Source: a virus. From it: a stretch of DNA of 26,903 nt. A model generated the notes under the pieces. That model made no database searches and had not been told where the DNA came from. It worked only from the letters and a program-made list of their open reading frames with translations. Of the stretch, positions 7,776 to 14,011 are shown piece by piece. The DNA lies in IMG/VR virus record IMGVR_UViG_3300046543_000249, positions 1-26,903 of that record; one strand, written 5' to 3'. The position numbers and the translations under genes were made by a program. The stretch's first letter is position 1. The number at the start of each line of letters is the position of its first letter.

Positions 7776-8015
7776 TCAGTCTTCCGCGCCTTCCACGTCC
7801 ATTGCACCATGCAGCGGGCAGTGCGGGCGGCCGACTTCCAGCCACTTTTTGGTGATTCGCACCGTGTAGCCGCATTCCGCGCAGCACGCCTTCAGAAGCC
7901 TGGCTGATTGCTTTTTCGGGCCGGTGGAAATTTCGCCTTCGCCTTCGCCATCCAGGGCAGAACCTTCGCCCGCAAAAAAGCCCGTGGGTGGCGCCCACGG
8001 GCTTATGTCTTTCAG
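7776..8015 (-). pseudogene. Remnant of a SprT-like C-terminal zinc-ribbon gene
   Basis: Minus-strand frame open from just after a TAA (8016-8018) to TGA 7776-7778, with no ATG, GTG or TTG start. Its last half reads KKQSARLLKACCAECGYTV then RITKKWLEVGRPHCPLHG. This is the pattern (K..RL.KA.C..CGY..R.T.KW...G.P.CP.H) that I associate with the C-terminal zinc ribbon of phage SprT-like proteins. The missing start and the terminator inside its 5' part suggest a truncated leftover of a gene once downstream of ssb. Translation from a rare start cannot be excluded. Confidence 0.45.
7974..8004 (-). terminator. Terminator of the leftward recombination/anti-defence operon
   Basis: Read on the minus strand: an 11-bp stem (AAGCCCGTGGG ... 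CCCACGGGCTT) with a 5-base loop, then a T run continuing from the stem. It lies 36 bases after the ssb stop. On the plus strand the same stem is not followed by T, so it acts mainly leftward. Confidence 0.9.
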
Positions 8016-8039
8016 TTATGATTTTTTGGCGATACTACG

Positions 8040-8498
8040 TCAAAAAGGTATGTCGTCGTCCATTTCATCGAACCCGCCGCCAGCCGGTTGCGCTGCCGGT
8101 TGTGCGGCCGTGGACGGGCGCGGTTGTCGTGCTTCGCCACCCTGCGAGCCGTCGCCATTGCGCGGGCTGCCGAGTAGGCCGAGTTCCGAAACCTGAATTT
8201 CTGTGCTGTAACGGTCTGTGCCGTCCTGCGCCTGATACTTTCGCGTCTTGATTTTGCCGACGACGAAAATATGGCTGCCTTTCTTTACATACTCATTGGC
8301 GATTTCCGCGAGTCGCCCGAACACGCTGATGCGGTGCCATTCGGTCGCTTCCTTCATTTCGCCGCTTGCCTTGTCTTTCCATTTTTCCGTGGTAGCCAGG
8401 CGGATATTAGCCACGGCATCACCGCTGGGCAGATACCGCACTTCCGGGTCTGCGCCAACGTTGCCGATAAGTTCAACCTGGTTTCTGTGAAATGCCAT
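8040..8498 (-). CDS. ssb: Single-stranded DNA-binding protein
   Basis: A 152-residue OB-fold protein beginning [20 protein letters not shown], with [14 protein letters not shown] and [22 protein letters not shown] typical of bacterial-type SSB. The tail is glycine/proline-rich and ends in the acidic tip DEMDDDIPF, the known docking site for partner proteins. It binds ssDNA during replication and recombination. In this operon it would work with the exonuclease and the RecA-like ATPase, since Sak4-type annealing is stimulated by SSB. The start codon is preceded directly by the GAAAGTCGCTTTC palindrome, which takes up the place of a normal ribosome site (GGAAAG on the minus strand, about 10 bases upstream). 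Confidence 0.97.
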   Translation of the reverse strand: MAFHRNQVELIGNVGADPEVRYLPSGDAVANIRLATTEKWKDKASGEMKEATEWHRISVFGRLAEIANEYVKKGSHIFVVGKIKTRKYQAQDGTDRYSTEIQVSELGLLGSPRNGDGSQGGEARQPRPSTAAQPAAQPAGGGFDEMDDDIPF

Positions 8499-8499
8499 G

Positions 8500-8513
8500 T
8501 GAAAGTCGCTTTC
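8500..8513. promoter_or_regulatory. GAAAG-TCG-CTTTC palindrome over the ssb leader (family C, copy 3)
   Basis: An exact copy of the 13-bp palindrome, 2 bases from the ssb start codon on the minus strand. Since it overlaps the ribosome-binding region, a protein or RNA structure at this site could control ssb expression. Confidence 0.5.
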
Positions 8514-8539
8514 CGAAAGAGTGATTTGTAAGACGAATG

Positions 8540-8818
8540 TTACGCGAACGTGGACGGCTGCGCCACGGCGCGAGTAAGCATCATGAAGCCCAGGCGAAGG
8601 CTGCGCGCGCCTTCTTCTTCCCAGCCCATTGCTTCGACGGCGACAGCCTGCAATTCTTCGTCACCTTTTGCCTGGTTGAACTGCCTTGCCGTGCGCTGCT
8701 GCACTTCCTCAACCAGTTTTTTTGTTTCCTCACCGTGCGCCTTGATGCGGTTCATCAAGTCGATAGTCGGCTGGTCCAGGTCGCGATAGCCTGCGATGTT
8801 TTTGTGCTGGTCTTTCAT
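8540..8818 (-). CDS. acb2: Acb2-type anti-CBASS cyclic-oligonucleotide sponge
   Basis: A 92-residue helical protein with an AAAGGA ribosome site. The N-terminus has the family signature H5..I8.GYRDL, then [13 protein letters not shown], and the C-terminus has [18 protein letters not shown]. These are the two conserved blocks of the Acb2/T4 Vs.4 family (also called the Acb2/Tad1 hairpin family). Tyr11 and Lys26, which I recall as ligand-binding residues in the characterised Acb2, are present at the same positions. Acb2 hexamers bind cyclic di- and trinucleotides made by host CBASS and so block defence signalling. Length fits the family. It sits between ssb and a zinc-finger gene in the early operon, so it would be made soon after infection. 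The middle (about 34-60) is charged and variable. Confidence 0.88.
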   Translation of the reverse strand: MKDQHKNIAGYRDLDQPTIDLMNRIKAHGEETKKLVEEVQQRTARQFNQAKGDEELQAVAVEAMGWEEEGARSLRLGFMMLTRAVAQPSTFA

Positions 8819-8880
8819 TGTTTATGGTTCCTTTCTTGCTATGTCGGCGCGGACTAAATAAGCATTTGCGTGAATGATTA

Positions 8881-9102
8881 TCAGCGATACTTTTCGAATT
8901 CTCTAGCGCAATCAGGGCCGCAAAACAGCCTCAATTCGTCGCCTTCGAATGGTTCGGCGCACCGTGGGTTTTTGCAGCAGCCTTCAGCCTTCACGCGCGG
9001 CGCTGCATCCGCGCGTGCCCGTTGGACCTGGAGCGATTGCGCCAGGTCCAATTCGATTCTGTGCTGGGCCTGGTCCAGCACGTCAGAGAACATTTCTGCC
9101 AT
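8881..9102 (-). CDS. Small four-cysteine zinc-finger protein
   Basis: A 73-residue protein with an alpha-helical N-terminus (MAEMFSDVLDQAQHRIELDLAQ) resembling the start of TraR/DksA-like phage proteins. A cysteine cluster C-C-x4-C ... FCGPDCAREFEKYR follows at residues about 42-73, likely one zinc site. The C-terminal block also looks like the DUF2116-type zinc ribbon. It starts 2 bases after the upstream stop, so it is translationally coupled. It could affect RNA polymerase as DksA/TraR does, but this is inference from the architecture only. Confidence 0.6.
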   Translation of the reverse strand: MAEMFSDVLDQAQHRIELDLAQSLQVQRARADAAPRVKAEGCCKNPRCAEPFEGDELRLFCGPDCAREFEKYR

Positions 9103-9104
9103 GG

Positions 9105-9602
9105 TTAAGCGGGTGCCCGCTCCATCGCGATGACTGCGCCAGCCAGGTAATTGATAGCGCCCAGCAGTTCGCGCACGCCCGCTTCGCGATTCAGGCGCTG
9201 GGATTCTTCGGATTTCTTGAACGCCTGGGCCAGCAGCGAGCCGACGCCGAAGCGCCGCGCCATGTCCTGCATAACCTGCGCGTCGAACGGCTCGCCGTCC
9301 CGCGCATGGCGTTCGGCGCCCTTGCCGTGGGCTGCCTGCTGGAAAGCGCGGGCCAGCACGCGGGCCAGGCTTTGATAACCCGGCGCATCGAGCAGCACGC
9401 CGGATTCAGCGCCCGGCGCCTGCGCGGGGATCATTTCGAGCGCGCCGACCGCGAAGTAATCGACGGCGCCCGAAACTTTGCTATCAAGCTGAATGGCAAT
9501 CAGCCCGTCCTGGCAAAGCCGCTTCACGGTGCCATCGCTGCCCGCCATCGGCACGTGTACGCGGCTTCCAACGGATATGAAAAGGGTATTGGTGGCTGTC
9601 AT
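9105..9602 (-). CDS. Unknown phage early protein, 165 residues
   Basis: Not recognised. The N-terminal part (about 1-60) looks like a small beta barrel (VGSRVHVPMAGSDGTVKRL ... AIQLDSKVSG ... VGALEMIP). The second half (70-165) is helical, with SLARVLARAFQQAA and LLGAINYLAGAVIAME segments. The start overlaps the stop of the ATPase gene (ATGA), so it is coupled to the recombination genes. The SH3-like beginning suggests protein or nucleic-acid contact, but no function is claimed. Confidence 0.6.
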   Translation of the reverse strand: MTATNTLFISVGSRVHVPMAGSDGTVKRLCQDGLIAIQLDSKVSGAVDYFAVGALEMIPAQAPGAESGVLLDAPGYQSLARVLARAFQQAAHGKGAERHARDGEPFDAQVMQDMARRFGVGSLLAQAFKKSEESQRLNREAGVRELLGAINYLAGAVIAMERAPA

Positions 9603-10579
9603 GCTGTCGCCCCGTCCAGCGCCGCATTTACGCCCGCGAGTTCGGTGCCGCCCGCCTGCGCTTCGGTGCGCTGCTTGTCGAATGCTGCGGCCTGGTCTTT
9701 CAGATCGGAAGGGCAGGTGGCATCTTTGCTGATGCGCTTACGCATCGCGGCGGGCAGCGCCTTCCACGCGGCCACCAGTTCCGCCGTGCCCTTTTCCGCG
9801 ACAAGGCGCAGCGAGTCGATAGCGCGCTGCTTTTCTTCGTCCACCTGGCTGCCGCCGTCCACCCATTCGCGGATGCCCAGGCCGTGTTCATAGCCCAGGA
9901 ACCCTTCGTGCCAGCCGACCGCGCCCACGATTTCTTCCAGGTCCGGGTGGCTTTTCAGCACTTCGCGCTGCTTGCCGCCGTCGTACATCATGATTGACAC
10001 GGTAAGTTCGAATGGGAAGTTCTTTTCGCAAATCGGCTGGATGCCCTGCGGTTCGTATTCCGTCTTACCGTTGACCCTCACCATCTTCGTTTTCTCGCGC
10101 GCCCGCATGCATGCGATAACGTGCATGGGCGACGACAGCAGCGCATTAACAAAGCGCTTGTGTTCCGCCTTCGCGTCGTTCCACTTTGCAATTTTCAGCG
10201 ACGAGCCGGGGGGGTTCGCGATTTCTTCGCAGCCGCCCGTGCCTTCCCATTCGTGGGATGTGCTGTCGATAATCAGCACTTCGAAACCCGCCTTCGCGGC
10301 GCCTTCGATAACGTCGATATAGCGCTGCGGACTGAACGGGGCGTACAGGTCGTGAATCATGAATTTCTTCACGTTGCCGTCCGCATCCTGCAACACGCGG
10401 GCGAACAGACGGCCGCGCCGGTTTTCCGTGCAGACAAAGCCGATTTTCGACGTGTCGCCCTTCACCATGCCGTGGGCGATTTCCAGCGCAGTGCGGGTTT
10501 TACCGCCGCCGCTGATGCCAGCCAGGCCAATAACGAGCCGGGCGCCTTCGCGTTCCGCAGTTTCAAATTTGATAGTCAC
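9599..10579 (-). CDS. RecA-like/AAA_24 P-loop ATPase, probable recombination protein (Sak4-like)
   Basis: A 326-residue protein. I chose GTG 10579 because a good ribosome site (AAAGGA) precedes it and it starts 14 bases after the exonuclease stop; longer versions would overlap that gene. Walker A is GISGGGKT at 21-28 and Walker B-like VLIIDST lies near 100-105. The core (about 12-210) resembles phage AAA_24 ATPases, which include Sak4-type single-strand annealing proteins related to the RecA core. The C-terminal part (about 230-326) is helical and variable. Neighbouring exonuclease and SSB complete a recombination module. An alternative is a DNA-repair or packaging-type ATPase, but the context favours recombination. 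Confidence 0.75.
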   Translation of the reverse strand: MTIKFETAEREGARLVIGLAGISGGGKTRTALEIAHGMVKGDTSKIGFVCTENRRGRLFARVLQDADGNVKKFMIHDLYAPFSPQRYIDVIEGAAKAGFEVLIIDSTSHEWEGTGGCEEIANPPGSSLKIAKWNDAKAEHKRFVNALLSSPMHVIACMRAREKTKMVRVNGKTEYEPQGIQPICEKNFPFELTVSIMMYDGGKQREVLKSHPDLEEIVGAVGWHEGFLGYEHGLGIREWVDGGSQVDEEKQRAIDSLRLVAEKGTAELVAAWKALPAAMRKRISKDATCPSDLKDQAAAFDKQRTEAQAGGTELAGVNAALDGATA

Positions 10580-10593
10580 TTTCTTTTTATCCT

Positions 10594-11718
10594 TTAGGCC
10601 GCCAGGCGCTGCACGCCCTGGCTGACATACCAAGCTGGCAGCGCCAGGCTTTCCACTTTCTCGCTATAGGCCGGAAACTTCCCGGATTGCAGGCATTCCG
10701 CGTACCGGTTCAGGTTTGCCCGGTACTGCATCCGGCCTAGCTCCACGTCTTCAGCCCGCAACACATACACGCCGACCGCGTGCGGCGCCTTCTTTTCCAC
10801 CGCGATAAACACGAAGGCGCGCGGCTTGCGCTTCACTGCTGCCAAGCCATCCCTATAAAACGGGTCCTGGACGTGATACCGATAGTTCGCGCACGACTTC
10901 GCGAATTCTTCTGGGCTGGCGTCTTCCGTCGTCTTCAGGTCCACCACGAAATCGTCATGCGTCAAATAGTCCGGGCGGCATCGGCACAGCACGCCAGTAA
11001 CCTTGTCCACCCAATAAACCGATTGCTCAGGATTCCCAGGTTTTTGCAGCAAGGCTGCCGCCTTCGGATGCGCCATGACGGCTTCGCGCATCCTGTGCAG
11101 CACGTCCCATTCCTCTGCTTGCAGGACCGAGCGGTGGCCGTTGTTACGCTCCCACTCTGCCTTCAGATCGCGCCACAGAGTAACCGGCTTTTCATTCGAC
11201 CGCAGCAGCGCCGCGAGTTGTTCCGTCGTGCCTGAAACAGACAGCAGCCCTTCGCGCGATTCGTTCAGCGTGCCGATAAGCTGCTTCAGTTCAGCGCCAC
11301 TCATTGCTTCGCAGGATTCGCGCGTCCACACCATCGCGTCCACGTCCGTTTGCGCCGTAATGATGCGTTCAATCTGCTCCGCCTTCGACCCGGTAACTGG
11401 CAATTTCGGCAGCCGCTTGGCGTTCAGGCTTTCGACCATCGACACCAGCACTTCCTTATCGTCAATCGCGTCCGGGTAATCACTGCGCCGCATGCCCAGC
11501 GTGTATTCCGTTGCAAACACCTTCGGTTCCAGCACCAGCGCATGAAACGCGGTCCCGATGGCCTGCGCCGCCGTTGGCACCCTTTCTTCGTGAGGCGCAT
11601 CACGTGCCGCCTTCAGATGCGCCGGGCTTCGGTTAATCAGGTCCAGTAGCGACTTTGAGACCCCTGGGCCGCCGTGGTAATCCGCGTTCGAAATGTCCGG
11701 GTAAATGCCTGGCTTCAT
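10594..11718 (-). CDS. RecE/ExoVIII-like PD-(D/E)XK exonuclease
   Basis: A 374-residue protein. The start MKPGIYPDISNADYHGG at 11718 is the conserved beginning of the putative exodeoxyribonuclease 8 family; the longer open frame to 11835 adds unrelated residues. GVSKSLLDLINRSPAHLK follows as in family members. The nuclease core has DFVVDLKTTEDAS near residues 250-265 and a QxxxY motif (YRYHVQDPFYRDGL) after it. These enzymes resect double-stranded ends 5'-3' to give the ssDNA used by an annealing protein. Compared with E. coli RecE (866 residues) it covers only the nuclease half, as usual in phages. Residues about 105-180 (asparagine/glutamate-rich helices) look like an insertion common in this group. 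Confidence 0.88.
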   Translation of the reverse strand: MKPGIYPDISNADYHGGPGVSKSLLDLINRSPAHLKAARDAPHEERVPTAAQAIGTAFHALVLEPKVFATEYTLGMRRSDYPDAIDDKEVLVSMVESLNAKRLPKLPVTGSKAEQIERIITAQTDVDAMVWTRESCEAMSGAELKQLIGTLNESREGLLSVSGTTEQLAALLRSNEKPVTLWRDLKAEWERNNGHRSVLQAEEWDVLHRMREAVMAHPKAAALLQKPGNPEQSVYWVDKVTGVLCRCRPDYLTHDDFVVDLKTTEDASPEEFAKSCANYRYHVQDPFYRDGLAAVKRKPRAFVFIAVEKKAPHAVGVYVLRAEDVELGRMQYRANLNRYAECLQSGKFPAYSEKVESLALPAWYVSQGVQRLAA

Positions 11719-11737
11719 GCCTGTAAATCCTGTGTTG

Positions 11738-11788
11738 CTTATCGAACGTACACAACATTTAGAGCGTGTTAGAGCGTTGTTCGATAAG
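11738..11788 (-). promoter_or_regulatory. 10-bp inverted repeat in the leader of the exonuclease operon
   Basis: CTTATCGAAC (11738-11747) and GTTCGATAAG (11779-11788) are exact inverse copies 31 bases apart. Between them lie two tandem TTAGAGCGT-type units (near 11758-11778). On the minus-strand transcript these arms could form a long hairpin from the first leader bases to 20 bases before the start codon. Alternatively they are two binding sites for a repressor at +1 and in the leader. Confidence 0.5.
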
Positions 11789-11791
11789 GAG

Positions 11792-11820
11792 ATTTTGGGT
11801 TTTCGGTTTCCAAAAGTCAA
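11792..11820 (-). promoter_or_regulatory. Predicted leftward early promoter
   Basis: On the minus strand TTGACT (11820-11815), a 17-base spacer, then CAAAAT (11797-11792). It points into the exonuclease/ATPase/Acb2/ssb operon. A partly matching copy of the GTTTnC-n4-GGAAAC dyad overlaps its -35 box (11806-11821), weaker than those of the rightward cassettes. Confidence 0.55.
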
Positions 11821-11877
11821 CGTGCAAGGAAACAATTTTTAACGTGTCGTTTACCAGCCACAGCAAAGTTTACTGAT

Positions 11878-11894
11878 TCGGTAACATTTGCCGA
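11878..11894. promoter_or_regulatory. Operator B1 (TCGGTAACATTTGCCGA)
   Basis: A 17-bp imperfect palindrome with TCGG ... CCGA arms. It overlaps the probable -35 of the helicase promoter. It is closely related to the palindromes at 11907 and 26527. Confidence 0.65.
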
Positions 11895-11916
11895 TCTTAG
11901 CGCAAATCGGTAATAT
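11887..11916 (+). promoter_or_regulatory. Predicted rightward early promoter of the helicase operon
   Basis: TTTGCC (11887-11892), an 18-base spacer and TAATAT (11911-11916) give a weak sigma-70-type promoter. B operators overlap both boxes, so a repressor bound here would block it. The expected transcript start is about 20-25 bases before the helicase ATG. Confidence 0.45.
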
Positions 11917-11923
11917 TGACCGA
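11907..11923. promoter_or_regulatory. Operator B2 (TCGGTAATATTGACCGA)
   Basis: A 17-bp palindrome with perfect TCGGT/ACCGA arms, 29 bases (about three helical turns) from B1, so two dimers could bind the same DNA face. It covers the predicted -10 box of the helicase promoter. Confidence 0.7.
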
Positions 11924-11945
11924 AACGTGGCGTGGAAGCGACAGA

Positions 11946-13391
11946 ATGGCGGTTGTGCTTAGGGGGTATCAGGAGGAACTGATTGCGAAGGCGCGCGACG
12001 CCCTGCGCAGGCATAAACGCATCCTGATTCAATCCGCCACGGGTTCCGGGAAAACCGCGCTGGCCACGCATATGGCGATCCAGTCCGTATCGCGCGGGAA
12101 GAAAGTTAATTTCATCTGCCACCGCGCCGAACTGGTGGAAGGCACCAGCAAGACGTTCCACAAATTCAACCTGCCGCACGGATTCATCGCGGCGGGGCGA
12201 CCCATGACCGTCCGCACCATGGCGAACGTGTGCAGCATCGACACGCTAAAGGCGCGGCTGGAACAGGTGGAAGCGCCCGACGTGGCCATATGGGACGAAT
12301 GCCACCACATGGGCGCAGCGGGCTGGCAACTCGTCATGAAGTCATGGCCGAACACGTATCACATTGGGCTGTCGGCGACGCCGTGGCGGCTGGACGGGAC
12401 CGGGCTAGGTGATTTCTTCGATGAAATGGTTACTGGCCCGTCCGTTTCCTGGCTGATCGAGGAAGGCCACCTGTCCGAATACCGGGTGTACGCGCCGCAC
12501 GTGCCCGATATGACCGGCGCCCGTAAGTCCATGGGCGACTACACCAAGGCCGACGCCGCCGAGCGGATGGACAAGCCCAAGTTGACGGGCGACGCCATCG
12601 GGCACTGGCAAAGGCTGGCCAGCGGCCTGCGAACGGTGGTCTTCGCCACGACCATTGCGCACAGCCAGCACGTTGCCGAACAGTTCAACGCGGCAGGCGT
12701 ACCGGCTGCGCACCTGGACGGTGGCACGCCAAAGGGCGAGCGAACCCGAATCATCCAGGAATACGCTGCCGGGCGCATCCTGGTGCTGTGCAATGTTGAC
12801 CTGTTCGGGGAAGGCTTCGACCTGGCCAGCATCGCGCAATGTGATGTGACGATTGATTGCGTAATGATGCTGCGGCCGACGCACAGCCTAAGCCTGTTCC
12901 TGCAAATGGTCGGGCGCGCGCTGCGGCCGTACCTTGGAAAAATCGCAATCATTCTGGACCACGCGGGTAACACCCTGCGCCACGGCTTCCCGGACGACGA
13001 ACGCGAATGGACGCTGGAAGGGCGGCAGAAGGGCAAGGGCGGGAAGAAACAGGAAGGGCCGCCGCCACCTATAACGTGCGATAGGTGCTTTCAGCAAATC
13101 CGCCGCCCCTTGCCGCCGAAGTGCCCGACGTGCCAGAAAATCCTGCTGGGCGAAGCAAAGCTGCCAGAGGCGGACGACGGCGAACTGGCAGAAGTGACAG
13201 AGGCAGAGAAGAAACGACGGCGCGCAATTCTTCGCCAGGAGGAATCCGAAGCGCAGGATTTAGGCGCGCTGATCGCGCTGGGAGCCAAGCGCGGTTACAA
13301 AAAACCAGCAGCTTGGGCGCACAAAAAATTCCAGAACAGCCCGTGGAGAAAGCGACTTTCAGAAAAACAACACGAAGCGGTGGGGATATGA
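11946..13391 (+). CDS. SF2 DEAD/DEAH-type helicase with C-terminal zinc finger
   Basis: A 481-residue protein. ATG 11946 is preferred over the TTG at 11916 because it has a GGAAG ribosome site, LRGYQEELIAKARDAL follows at once as the family start, and the TTG lies inside operator B2. Motifs: Walker A ATGSGKT (31-37), WDECHHMG (DECH 117-120), SATPWRLDGTG (143-153), motif VI QMVGRALRPYLGK (about 318-330). CDRC ... CPTC at about 378-398 forms a zinc finger. The protein probably remodels branched DNA or R-loops during phage replication and recombination, like T4 UvsW-class enzymes. It is the first gene of the rightward early operon. A copy of the GAAAGCGACTTTC palindrome lies inside its last codons. 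Confidence 0.92.
   Translation: MAVVLRGYQEELIAKARDALRRHKRILIQSATGSGKTALATHMAIQSVSRGKKVNFICHRAELVEGTSKTFHKFNLPHGFIAAGRPMTVRTMANVCSIDTLKARLEQVEAPDVAIWDECHHMGAAGWQLVMKSWPNTYHIGLSATPWRLDGTGLGDFFDEMVTGPSVSWLIEEGHLSEYRVYAPHVPDMTGARKSMGDYTKADAAERMDKPKLTGDAIGHWQRLASGLRTVVFATTIAHSQHVAEQFNAAGVPAAHLDGGTPKGERTRIIQEYAAGRILVLCNVDLFGEGFDLASIAQCDVTIDCVMMLRPTHSLSLFLQMVGRALRPYLGKIAIILDHAGNTLRHGFPDDEREWTLEGRQKGKGGKKQEGPPPPITCDRCFQQIRRPLPPKCPTCQKILLGEAKLPEADDGELAEVTEAEKKRRRAILRQEESEAQDLGALIALGAKRGYKKPAAWAHKKFQNSPWRKRLSEKQHEAVGI
13348..13360. promoter_or_regulatory. GAAAG-CGA-CTTTC palindrome (family C, copy 4, inside a coding region)
   Basis: An exact copy of the palindrome within the last codons of the helicase gene, 40 bases before the 13400 promoter. 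As in other copies it is near a junction between transcription units, though coding constraint (RKRLS) cannot be excluded as its cause. Confidence 0.4.
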
Positions 13392-13399
13392 AAATTCCA

Positions 13400-13428
13400 T
13401 TGTGTTTTCTTTTGGAAACATGGATAAT
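13400..13428 (+). promoter_or_regulatory. Cassette promoter P1 with central dyad A
   Basis: TTGTGT (13400-13405), a 17-base spacer and GATAAT (13423-13428). The dyad GTTTTC-TTTT-GGAAAC (13404-13419) overlaps the end of the -35 box and lies largely in the spacer, at the same place as in the 21-23 kb promoters. It drives the small membrane-protein genes at 13459 onwards. Confidence 0.7.
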
Positions 13429-13458
13429 TCCATTTGTGCGTGATGTTACGGGGTTTGT

Positions 13459-13581
13459 ATGGATGCCGTCGTTTGGATTTGCGGTGTTTTTGCCGTCCTG
13501 TTTGCCTATCTGATATGGGACGGATTACGGGGCGCGGCGATGTTCCCGCGCGATGATGAATCAAAGAGAGTGAAAACATGA
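13459..13581 (+). CDS. Small single-pass membrane protein (40 residues)
   Basis: A short gene starting at ATG 13459 after an ACGGGG ribosome site. Residues 4-20 (VVWICGVFAVLFAYLIW) form one membrane segment; the rest is charged (FPRDDESKRVKT) and probably cytoplasmic. The stop overlaps the next start (ATGA at 13578). It has its own promoter (P1). No family recognised. Small early membrane proteins of this kind sometimes act in superinfection exclusion or envelope changes, but nothing here proves that. Confidence 0.65.
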   Translation: MDAVVWICGVFAVLFAYLIWDGLRGAAMFPRDDESKRVKT

Positions 13582-13676
13582 AGAAAATGGCTTTCAACAT
13601 TGGCGGCGGAATCGTGCTTGGCTTGGTGCTTATGATTGGTCCGATCCTGGACGGCATTCGCAATATTCCCGTCTGA
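13578..13676 (+). CDS. Very small membrane protein (32 residues)
   Basis: ATG 13578 overlaps the previous stop. The whole protein (MKKMAFNIGGGIVLGLVLMI ... NIPV) is one glycine-rich hydrophobic helix with a positive N-terminus. The ribosome site AAAGAGAG lies upstream. The pair of overlapping tiny membrane genes under promoter P1 suggests a two-part membrane function. Unknown family. Confidence 0.55.
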   Translation: MKKMAFNIGGGIVLGLVLMIGPILDGIRNIPV

Positions 13677-13677
13677 C

Positions 13678-13986
13678 ATGGCGCGCATCCACGTCCGTTG
13701 CCGACACTGCGAAACGCGCCGCGTGCTTCGGCATCACCCGGATTTGTACCAGGTGATACCGCAATGTCGCGTGTGCGGCCGCCGCGATTTCCGGCCGGAT
13801 GCGTGGATGAACAAGCGGAACACGCGGGCCATGGGTTGCATGTGCAGCGGCTACGCGTGGGCCGGGAACATGAGCGGAGCATTACACCGCAAGGGTTCGA
13901 AACAGTGCTGGTATAGGGCCGATGGAACGCGCCGCGAGTACGGCGACGCGGACTATTACAAGCCCGAATTTTTGGAAGCGGCCTAA
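13678..13986 (+). CDS. Zinc-ribbon protein, unknown function (102 residues)
   Basis: The start ATG 13678 lies one base after the previous stop. No strong ribosome site is seen, so translation is likely coupled; the frame is open further upstream but overlaps the membrane-protein gene. CRHC (residues 8-11) and CRVC (30-33) form a likely zinc ribbon, followed by an arginine-rich region and more cysteines (GCMC, KQCWYRADG). The YRADGTRREYGD end resembles small basic nucleic-acid-binding phage proteins. Function not assigned. Confidence 0.65.
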   Translation: MARIHVRCRHCETRRVLRHHPDLYQVIPQCRVCGRRDFRPDAWMNKRNTRAMGCMCSGYAWAGNMSGALHRKGSKQCWYRADGTRREYGDADYYKPEFLEAA

Positions 13987-14011
13987 CGGCCATTAACCGG
14001 GAGTCTGAAAG

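Noticed and set aside
8949-9893. 314-codon plus-strand frame
   Set aside because: Opposite the minus-strand zinc-finger, 165-residue and ATPase genes, which are chained by overlapping starts and stops.
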